Translations under genes and position numbers: made by a program
Shown here: one piece after another, positions 59,501 to 64,000 of the stretch
How positions within the stretch are numbered: the first letter of the stretch is position 1
How the letters are laid out: every line of letters starts with the position of its first letter
The notes under the pieces: model-generated
Database searches by the model: none
Told to the model about the DNA's origin: nothing
What the model saw: only the letters and a program-made list of their open reading frames with translations
Assembly: GCA_022843955.1 (NCBI GenBank)
Contig: JALHMQ010000003.1
Coordinates: 310,001-374,000, forward strand
Reading direction: 5' to 3'
DNA length: 64,000 bases
Source: Burkholderiaceae bacterium
Lineage (GTDB): Bacteria > Pseudomonadota > Gammaproteobacteria > Burkholderiales > Burkholderiaceae_F

Positions 59501-59731
59501 GCGCAGCAGACGGAGCGGCGTGGCGGCGCACCGTTGCGCTTCCAGGGCAAGGCGCCGGGCGCGCCGCAGCAGGCGACCGACTCGGCCAACCAGCAGCCGG
59601 CGGTGCGGCCGCGCGCGGCCACGCCTGCCGGCGATACGCCGTCGCGCGACGAGAACGACACGCCGCTGTGGCAGGTGCCGATGAACCGGCCGCCGGCAAC
59701 GCCGGCCGCCGGCGCGGGAGCCGCACGATGA
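50546..59731 (+). CDS. Giant surface repeat protein (DUF11/DUF7933-like and SdrD_B-like repeats, 3,061 aa)
   Basis: I prefer the TTG at 50546 because GGGGAGGG stands six bases before it and the product then begins with a signal peptide (hydrophobic core ALALVGLFASMPSLAVLA). The other early start in frame (50456) only adds an unlikely extension. About ten DUF11/DUF7933-like repeats (KSFAPSPVIMGQLTTLTIQI type) span residues 30-1438; seven SdrD_B-like beta repeats of about 120 residues, such as ISGTVYRDSDNNGAIGSADI, span 1441-2274. Further DUF11 and SdrD-like modules extend to 2962, then a Gln/Pro-rich tail. Cys residues recur in each DUF11 unit. Such proteins are large extracellular adhesins. 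It overlaps the barrel gene by 4 nt. Confidence 0.9.
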   Translation: MQVGTVSRWLSGVRAALALVGLFASMPSLAVLAVSKEFVDPASVSVANLQSTAGQIANNTPAQGDVRTVRIGVSQVGAAVSSGTLTDVLPAQIRLANPVNARFSADCGAGAAVGTGAPGGGTFSAIDLAVPAGTNAVPGRCFVYFDVVSSQVGNWINQIAIGGVSGTEAGIGLITNADPAPRNLTVTALTALGVTKSFAPSPVIMGQLTTLTIQITNPNAGRSVALTQLTENLPANLAAENTTPTVACSAGGTAGTASASGTAGSVTIAFSGTVAAGGGTCTLTWSMRGVVQNGTNVAGTNTIPANSVLNSRGLNSAAASAAITVQSPITHTKSFSPNPARAGEPKTLTIDVVNRSSAAVTGVGWTDTLPGDMLIGAAPTANAACAGATVGGTVATNVVTLAGATVAAGATCRVTVTVVGNTVQTYNNSTGGASWTQGGNSAVTSPANASVAVFSGFRAFKSILDRNGQPFNGAVAPGDTLRFRIELENFADGQISGVTVIDPLPATGGAQIVYATAATPGAANPRTSCTPNANAQQAGPITAPTTAQSDGAATVTFSGLVVPGNPDGNAAAATRCFLEFDAVVPRNWPAGTQISNNIPAGNVSGPGGLQAQNTIVANIPTITQFQLFKSFAPATLSAGETTVVTLTLVNSGFFALTGVALDDPLPAPLVSGIAAQMRVADPSSFATSCSGTPVVTLGATRERLQVSGLTVPARASGALDSRCTVSFRVRAPIPTSYTNVASAPAATDARTGTAIPPPAPATAVLTATPSLTAAKVFAPSPVSASGGVSTVTVALSNIGNGLLTGVGVNDPLPAALRVASPANAATTCGGPATISAAPGAATAQLAGARLPAGTSCTFRFDVVTSAAANPVINSIPPGGVFADGGVITTTATNASLATFAGGEVNVQKGFAPTDLQAPGQPTRLTLTLANVSTQALTGLAVTDDLPAGMVVTATPNAITTCGGGVVEAVAGSNRVRLVGGSLPAGNGAFPTPPAATCTVAVDVTLRRTGTVINTVPPGAVTSDQALTNSDQAVANVTALATVGVTKRFEPVAVTPGTPARLVLTVLNSAGIDFNNLQVVDPLPAGLAVAVPAGATTTCGSGTVATRPSLLGGGRTDVVLSGGTLAGAVGDTTTCEIAIDVVASTQAAYLNTVPVGNVTADDGVSNTAPASATLNVRAAATVTKAFAQFNRRINEENRLTLTITNPNPVPLTNVSLTDTYPANVFNGTTPDAATTCVGGVVTAAPSGSLVRLNSATVPANGSCTVSVDVLANVVGSWTNTVPDGALSSAEGITNPAPASATFVTLDPPTLGKEFRPVQIAAGGVSQLRIVLLNTNSIALTLSAALTDVLPAGLTLGAPALDTTTADPQGRPRCAGVTTSGGNTITLASGASIPAGGCSIWANVTGSVVGQYLNALAAGALATNAGPNALPATATLSISTQSAISGTVYRDSDNNGAIGSADIGLPGQTVELLDGGGNVIATTITDALGNYAFVDLPPGTYSVRQPQQPAGTLNGTTSAPTGATTAGTASAPTAAPSLISGIVLAAGQTAQGANFGELLPASLGGRVFRDNNNDGTAQAGDPPLAGVTITLTGVNDLGQPVSLSTITDANGEYFFEGLRPGTYTLTEPVQPPGTGNGITRSGTGTSNAGTASAPSTLPSTISGIVLAPGQRGAGFDFAEVALAAISGTVYVDRDRNNGFNPTDIGRISGVTLRLVQGADCASGTQLATTTTDAAGNFRFDNVAAGGSYLVCQTQPPGFGNGNAGGTAGSNVIAITNLPAGGLGGNNFGELGASLAGGVYLDASNDGVRQGGEAGIGGVQVTLSGTDIAGNPITRSTVTDSAGNYRFDDLPQGSYTLTEQAAQPVVGGITTLNGRSTAGSIGGATVGSATPASTTPSAISAIALPAGADGINYNFGEILPVSLSGTVFFDNNANGAQNSGETGIPGQTITVTGTDDLGQSVNRNVVTDGSGNFTVTDLRPGTYTLTQPAQPPGSANGATTPGPTGGTATAGTTLPSAVSGIVLTTPGASAPGNLFAELPLGSSIAGRVWLDADDDGVIDAGETLLAGVTIELTGTDVAGNTITRSTVTDANGSYAFTGLPPGTYQVREPTQPTGTVNGRSVAGSAGGSASAPATVPSTIGAIVLGANVAAVNNNFGELPAGTISGAVYSDTNDNGQRDAGEGGFGGQTITLTGTDDLGASVNLTTLTAPDGSFSFSGLRPGTYTLTQPAQPADSVPGRNTAGTLGGSASPVAPGPSVISTIVLPIGGASSGNLFGEIGNSANLVASKAPVGTFATDNSASYRITVANIGQVATSGNYTVEDRLPPGLQLAGAPTGGGWTCTGTGGEARFACTSSVVIDAGVVSGNTITVPIFVADNATGGASSVVLDNALIVEGGGELPAYRPTPAERTLFETNPAALPVCTTPASQNLCRTPTTVLRAAGVGGTVWYDIGSGSRQLDGGDQRLAGWIVEVIDADSLGGPVVRRVTTGADGSWRADGLIPGRAYLIRFRDPQSNVVFGVPVSGEQGSPPVPCLTANPGNASRSSCVETDTGTQLRIVLEPGDNLVQQSLPLIPGGVVYDAVTRNPVPGSIVTLAPLGSCPGWNPADHIAGAQLGGYTIAGGAISMTVGSLGAYTFAFNPQAPASCQFTLTVTPPATHSFPSQIIPVQPGPLLPPPAPGTTFVQPQPNPPTGTQPTPWFGSIGGGATLQPIVNNHLPLDPRNVTGIVIIKTGSVREVELGDSLQYAIRVRNTSTFNRGALYIDDRLPAGFRYIPGTARVERSGASAAIADPSGGIGPNLTFAVGALAANSDLTLTYRVRVAVGSQQGDGINRARAKPLPTTNCQAQPAECSNESRWQVKVNAGVFTTEACVLGKVFVDCNGNSVQDREELGVPGVRLVLQNGRFAITDSEGKYSMCGLPPRTHVIKPDPLTLPRGARLTTSSNRNAGDANSLFVDLKNGELHRADFIEGSCSNPVLDQVKARRTQGEVGAQQTERRGGAPLRFQGKAPGAPQQATDSANQQPAVRPRAATPAGDTPSRDENDTPLWQVPMNRPPATPAAGAGAAR
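54865..57366 (+). repeat. Seven SdrD_B-type coding repeats
   Basis: Seven consecutive protein repeats of about 108-128 residues begin near 54865, 55213, 55579, 55903, 56287, 56653 and 57007. Each has a DxDNNG-like calcium-type loop near its start, GTYTLTQPAQPPG-like sequence in the middle and a NFGEL end. The DNA between units is also similar, which allows recombination to change repeat number. Confidence 0.8.
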
Positions 59732-62700
59732 GCGCGCGCCGGTACACACGCTGCGCGCTGCTGCTTGCCGCCAGCCTGCCGCTGGCAGCCCTGGCGCAGA
59801 CACCGACGCCGATGCCGCTGCGCGACGGCATCGCGGTTGAGACACGCGCCGGGCATGCCGGCAGTGCGCCGGTGGCCTTGGCGCCGTCACCCGCCGCTGT
59901 AGCCGAGGTGGTGGTGCAACTGTCGCGCTCGGTGTTCGTGGCCGACGGCGTCACCCGCGTGCCGGTGACGGTGGAGTTGCGCGATACGCGCGGCCAGCGG
60001 CTGTCAGGCCGCGTGCCGGTAACGATCGAGTCCGGCGCGCGTGTGCTGCTCGACGGCGCCGCCACCGACGAGACCGGTCCCGGAGCGCTCGATGGCGATC
60101 GCGTGACCCCGGGCGTGCAGGTCGAGGCGATCGACGGCCGCGCGACCTTCTGGCTGCTCGCCCCGCCCAGCGCGCAGGACGTACGCCTGCGCGTCACCGC
60201 GGGTGCAGCCACCGCCGAGGGCGTGGTCCGCTTCGATGCCGAGTTGCGCGAGATGCTCGCCGTCGGCCTGGTCGAGGGCGTGATCTCGCTGTCGCGCAAG
60301 CGGCCGGGCGACATCCAGCCGGTGCGGCTGGAAGACGGTTTCGAGGAGGAACTGCGCTCGTGGTCGAGCCGCTTCAGCGATGACCGCGGCCGCGCCGCGG
60401 TGCGCGGCGCGCTGTTCCTCAAGGGCCGCATCCGCGGTGATGCGCTGCTCACGCTCGCCTACGACTCCGAGCGCGACGAGCGCCGCAATCGCCTGCTCAC
60501 CGACGTGCGGCCCGACGAGTACTACCCGGTCTATGGCGATGCCTCGATCAAGGGCGACGAGGCGCCGTCGGCCTCCAAGCTGTACGTGCGTGTCGACAAG
60601 GACCGCCACTTCCTGCTCTATGGCGACTTCCAGACCGCCGCCAGCTTCGTGCCTGCCAGCGGCGGCCGCCTGCTGGCGCCGGTGCGCCAGCGCGATCTCG
60701 GCCAGTACAGCCGCACCCTGACCGGCGTGCAGGGGCGCTACGAGATCGGCGCCACGTCAGGCGAGCCGGGCATCGGCGTCGTCAACATGTTCGCCACCCG
60801 CGACACGCTCAAGCAGGTGGTCGAGGAGTACGCCGCCAACGGCACCTCGGGCCCGTTCGCGGTGCGCAACAGCAGCGCGGTAGCGGGCAGCGAGAAGGTG
60901 GAACTCGTCACGCGCGACCGCAACAACCGTGCGGTGATCCTCGCGGTCGAGCCGCTCGGCCGGCTGACCGACTACGTGTTCGAGCCGTTCTCCGGCCGCA
61001 TCCTGCTCAACCGCCCGGTGCCTTCGCTCGATCCGCAGGGCAATCCGGTGTCGCTGCGTATCACCTACGAGGTCGACCAGGGCGGCGATGCGTTCTGGCT
61101 CGTCGGCGCCGACGCGCAGGTGCGGCTGGGCAGTACGGTCGAGGTGGGCGGCTCGGTGGTGGAAGATCGCAACGATCTGGCGCCGTACCGGCTGCTGTCG
61201 GCCAATCTGGGCGTGAGCCTGGGCGAGCGCACCCGCGTCACCGCCGAGGTGGCGCGCACCGAGGGCCGCTACAACACCGGCAGCGGCGTCGACACCAACC
61301 TCACGCCGGGGCTGGCCATACAGAGCGGCGACGCTGCCGGCAACGCCTATCGGCTCGCCATCGATCACGCCGGCGAGAAGACGCGCCTGCGTTTGTACGC
61401 GGGCCGCAGCGACCGCGAGTTCGACAACCCGGCCGCCAGCTTCAACGGCGGTCGCGGCGATGCCGGCGTGCGCGCCTCGCATCAGCTGGGCGAGTCGGTG
61501 GCCGTATTCGGTGAAGCGGTGCGCAGCGAGGACCGCGTGGCCGATGGGTCACGTACCGGGCTGCAGGCCGGCGTAGCGGTCAAGCTGAGCGAGCGCCTGA
61601 CGGTCGACGCCGCCATCAAGCGGATGGAGGAAGACGGCAACCCGGTGAGCGCGTCCGCCGCGATTCCCGGCAATCCGTCGAGCAACGTCGGCACGCCGAA
61701 CGCGCCGCTCACGCCCTCGGGCGGCTTCTTCGGCACCGGCGCCGACGCGATCAACCCCGACACCGGCACCACGCTGCTCGCACCCACCGGCGGCACGGCA
61801 AGCGCCGGTGCCGGCCGCGCGCTCGAAGCCACCACGTTGCAGCTGGGCGCGCAGTACCAGCTCAGCCCGCGTGTGCGCCTGACCGGCGAGATCGAGCACG
61901 ACATCACCGGCGACGACAAGCGCCGCCTGGCGCTCGGCGCCGGCTACCAACTGGCCGAGCGCTCGCGGCTGTACGCGCGCTGGGAGGCGCAGCAGGGACT
62001 GGCGTCGATCTACTCGCTCAACCCGGCCGACGAGAGCAGCACCTTCGTGTTCGGCGCCGACTCCACCTATGCGCCGGGCGCGCAGTTCTACAGCGAGTAC
62101 CGGCTGCGCGATGCGCTCGGCGACGCGCAGGGCGCCGCCTACGAAGGGCGGCAGACGCATCTGGCCAACGGCCTGCGCAGTACCTGGCAGACCGCGCCCG
62201 GCCTGCGCTTCGTCACCGGCGCCGAGCACCTGCGCGTGCTCGATGGCGGCGGCCAGCAGGCGCTCGCACTGGTGGGCGGGGTCGACTACACCGCGCATCC
62301 GTTGTGGAAGGCCGGCACGCGGCTGGAGTACCGCCGGCTGCAGGACGATCGCCGCACGCTGACCGTCAACGAAGCGCAGGACAGCTGGCTGTCGACCATC
62401 GCGCTGGCCCGCAAGCTCCACCGCGACTGGACCTTGCTGGTGCGCAACTACGCGCTGCTGTCGACCTTCGATGCCAGTGGCGACCGCTTGCAGGACCGCT
62501 TCCAGGTCGGGGTGGCCTACCGCGACACAGACACCAACCGCATCAATGCGCTCGGCAAGGTCGAGTTCAAGCTGGAGACGGATGACAGCGCGCTGCCGGC
62601 CGCGGTGGTGGGCACGCCGGCCGGCGCCAGCAGGCGCGAGGTGGTGATCGTCAGCACCCATGCCGACTGGCACCCGAGCCGGCCGTGGTGGCTCACCGGC

Positions 62701-63084
62701 CGCCTGGCGGCCAAGTCGGTGGCCGAAACCTTCTCCGGCCAGGCGGTGCCGCGCTACAGCGCCTACCTGGTGTCGGGCCGCGTGGTGTACGACGTTAGCG
62801 AGAGCTGGGACCTCGGCCTGCTTGCCGCCGGCCTGTTCAGCCCGCAGGGCAGTGCGCGGCAGACCGCGCTCGGCGTCGAGGTCGGCTACCTGGTCAAGAC
62901 CAACCTGTGGCTGTCGGGTGGTTTCAATTTCACCGGCTTCTCCGACCGCGACCTGACCGGCTCGCAGTACACGCAGCAGGGCGCCTTCATCCGGTTGCGC
63001 TTCAAGTTCGACGAAAACCTGTTCCGCGCCGGCGACGCGGACGTCAATCGCGCGCTCGATCGCTCCGGCGAGCGGACGCCGTAG
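59728..63084 (+). CDS. Outer-membrane barrel protein paired with the giant adhesin (1,118 aa)
   Basis: The ATG at 59728 overlaps the giant gene stop (ATGA). After a signal peptide (LLLAASLPLAALAQ) comes an Ig-like domain (about residues 60-170, VVVQLSRSVFVADGVTRVPV), then, from about 220, a long beta-rich stretch with alternating polar and aromatic residues. It includes LTLAYDSERDERRNRLLTD and YPVYGDASIKG, which recur in a family of large uncharacterised outer-membrane proteins. A Gly/Ala/Pro loop lies near 641-698. The C-terminus keeps the RLRFKFDENLF pattern. It is likely a barrel that helps export or anchor the giant protein. That partnership is inferred from operon order only. Confidence 0.85.
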   Translation: MSARRYTRCALLLAASLPLAALAQTPTPMPLRDGIAVETRAGHAGSAPVALAPSPAAVAEVVVQLSRSVFVADGVTRVPVTVELRDTRGQRLSGRVPVTIESGARVLLDGAATDETGPGALDGDRVTPGVQVEAIDGRATFWLLAPPSAQDVRLRVTAGAATAEGVVRFDAELREMLAVGLVEGVISLSRKRPGDIQPVRLEDGFEEELRSWSSRFSDDRGRAAVRGALFLKGRIRGDALLTLAYDSERDERRNRLLTDVRPDEYYPVYGDASIKGDEAPSASKLYVRVDKDRHFLLYGDFQTAASFVPASGGRLLAPVRQRDLGQYSRTLTGVQGRYEIGATSGEPGIGVVNMFATRDTLKQVVEEYAANGTSGPFAVRNSSAVAGSEKVELVTRDRNNRAVILAVEPLGRLTDYVFEPFSGRILLNRPVPSLDPQGNPVSLRITYEVDQGGDAFWLVGADAQVRLGSTVEVGGSVVEDRNDLAPYRLLSANLGVSLGERTRVTAEVARTEGRYNTGSGVDTNLTPGLAIQSGDAAGNAYRLAIDHAGEKTRLRLYAGRSDREFDNPAASFNGGRGDAGVRASHQLGESVAVFGEAVRSEDRVADGSRTGLQAGVAVKLSERLTVDAAIKRMEEDGNPVSASAAIPGNPSSNVGTPNAPLTPSGGFFGTGADAINPDTGTTLLAPTGGTASAGAGRALEATTLQLGAQYQLSPRVRLTGEIEHDITGDDKRRLALGAGYQLAERSRLYARWEAQQGLASIYSLNPADESSTFVFGADSTYAPGAQFYSEYRLRDALGDAQGAAYEGRQTHLANGLRSTWQTAPGLRFVTGAEHLRVLDGGGQQALALVGGVDYTAHPLWKAGTRLEYRRLQDDRRTLTVNEAQDSWLSTIALARKLHRDWTLLVRNYALLSTFDASGDRLQDRFQVGVAYRDTDTNRINALGKVEFKLETDDSALPAAVVGTPAGASRREVVIVSTHADWHPSRPWWLTGRLAAKSVAETFSGQAVPRYSAYLVSGRVVYDVSESWDLGLLAAGLFSPQGSARQTALGVEVGYLVKTNLWLSGGFNFTGFSDRDLTGSQYTQQGAFIRLRFKFDENLFRAGDADVNRALDRSGERTP

Positions 63085-63132
63085 TGCTTCCCTTGGTACT
63101 TCGACTGCGGACTTCACATGTGGGCACCTGAC

Positions 63133-64000
63133 ATGCACCCGATCCGACGCGCCGGCCCCATCGCGCTGGCGCTGCTGCTGGCCGCCTGCGCCAGCGCGCC
63201 CGCGCCGGCGGCCGACGCGCTCAACGCGCCCGCTGCGCGCATCAGTGACGCCGCGATCCACGCCGACCACACCGCCTATCGCGCGATGCAGGCGCGCATC
63301 CAGGCACTCAACGATCGCGGCATCGCCGCGCAGCCGGCCGGGCCGCGTGTGTCGAACTACCACCTGTCGAAGGCGCAGTGCTGGCTCGACGTGTCGTTCC
63401 ACGAGTACACGCGCAACGACCGCTCGGCCTTTCCGCAGGCGGCGCTGGATGAGTCGCGCAAGCTGGTCGAAGCGCTGGAGCGCAACGCCACGCCGCTGCC
63501 AATCGACACGCCGCTGGTGAACGGTGCCGATCGCCTGCGCCCCGACCTGTGGGACGCCGCCGCTGCGCTGCGCCCGCACGCCGGCTTCCAGTGCGCCGCG
63601 CAGCAGGCCGCCTGCGCCGAGGTGGAACTTGTGCATGCCGGCAACGAGCACAAGCAGTTCGGTTGGCGCCACGCCAAGCCCTACGTGCAGATCGCCGAAG
63701 ACCTGATCAGCGGTGCGCAGGCCGCCGCCGCCCGCTGCGCGGTGCCTGCGCCGCCGCCCGCACCGGTGGCGCCACCCGCGCCGCCGCCACCCCCGCTACC
63801 GGCGCCGATCGCGCTGCCTGCGCCTGCCGCGCCGGTGCCGGTGACGCTGATGGCCAACGTGCAGTTCGGTTTCGACCGCCACGAGGCGGCCGACATCGTG
63901 CCGGCCACGCGGCGCACGCTCGACGAACTGATCGTGCAGTTGCGCGGCGTGCAGGTGACGTCGATCCGCCTGGTGGGTCACGCCGACCGGCTCACCAACC
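63133..64000 (+). CDS. OmpA-family lipoprotein, cut by window end
   Basis: The reading frame is open to the end of the window. A lipobox LLLAAC with Cys19 follows a short basic N-terminus. Residues about 25-195 are a helical domain with paired cysteines, then a Pro-rich linker, and from about 237 an OmpA-C-like peptidoglycan-binding domain (VQFGFDRHEAADIVPATRRT, then RLVGHADRL). The start may also be the in-frame ATG at 63118; neither has a strong RBS. It would anchor the adhesin/barrel pair to peptidoglycan. The C-terminal part lies outside the window. Confidence 0.87.
   Translation, partial: MHPIRRAGPIALALLLAACASAPAPAADALNAPAARISDAAIHADHTAYRAMQARIQALNDRGIAAQPAGPRVSNYHLSKAQCWLDVSFHEYTRNDRSAFPQAALDESRKLVEALERNATPLPIDTPLVNGADRLRPDLWDAAAALRPHAGFQCAAQQAACAEVELVHAGNEHKQFGWRHAKPYVQIAEDLISGAQAAAARCAVPAPPPAPVAPPAPPPPPLPAPIALPAPAAPVPVTLMANVQFGFDRHEAADIVPATRRTLDELIVQLRGVQVTSIRLVGHADRLTN

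Noticed and set aside
55211-59890. Antisense frame of 1,559 codons opposite the giant repeat protein
   Set aside because: It mirrors GC-rich codon bias of the plus-strand gene, has low-complexity Arg/Ala composition and no recognisable domain.
61549-63672. Antisense frame of 707 codons opposite the barrel and OmpA genes
   Set aside because: It crosses the boundary between two real genes and has no domain or RBS support.

Overview
The window is about 64 kb of very GC-rich, densely coded chromosome. The flavour is betaproteobacterial, probably Burkholderiales. Indicators are a glucokinase fused to an RpiR/HexR-type regulator, a Burkholderiales-like DnaE, a hydrolase-OsmC fusion, UbiG, and a tRNA-Ala(GGC)/tRNA-Glu(UUC) pair. 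This placement is inference from family resemblance, not a computed phylogeny. I see no prophage, transposase, integrase or CRISPR array.

1-7.6 kb (+): an operon of TPR proteins and lipoproteins, then an ExbB/TolQ-like channel protein, two ExbD/TolR-like proteins and an AgmX/TonB-like protein. It looks like a proton-motive-force-driven envelope machine and ends in a strong terminator. 7.6-12.8 kb (-): an octamer repeat, a small membrane protein, an alpha/beta hydrolase-OsmC fusion, an ABC1-family kinase-like protein, a secreted protein, a UbiG-like methyltransferase and the tRNA pair with its promoter and terminator.

12.8-24.1 kb (-): a full glycogen/alpha-glucan operon in the order glgP, glgB, glgX, malQ, glgC, glgA. 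The 5' end of glgX has no usable start codon in frame and looks frameshifted by one base. 24.1-40.5 kb (+): a maltodextrin/starch locus. It holds a periplasmic alpha-amylase, an ABC importer (ATPase, binding protein and two permeases, one with a large N-terminal extension), two proteins that look like glucodextranase C-terminal modules, an outer-membrane barrel, a second alpha-amylase as a lipoprotein, an SDR enzyme and the glucokinase-RpiR fusion. Four 15-bp palindromes of the form TGTA-N7-TACA sit in pairs upstream of the two amylase genes. They resemble HexR operators, and a HexR-type protein is encoded a few kb away.

40.5-50.3 kb: a scrambled relic of the dnaE 5' end, a large winged-helix/ATPase/TPR regulator, a small secreted protein, a StaR-like TPR protein, a GNAT acetyltransferase, a canonical glucokinase and intact dnaE.

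50.3-64 kb (+): a giant repeat protein of about 3,060 residues (DUF11-like and SdrD_B-like repeats), a 1,118-residue outer-membrane barrel that overlaps it by 4 bp, and an OmpA-like lipoprotein cut by the window end. This looks like a surface adhesin with its own outer-membrane partners, and it is the best candidate here for an undescribed system.

Together the central genes would hydrolyse external glucan, import maltodextrins, convert them through MalQ, GlgP and two glucokinase-type proteins, and store surplus as glycogen.
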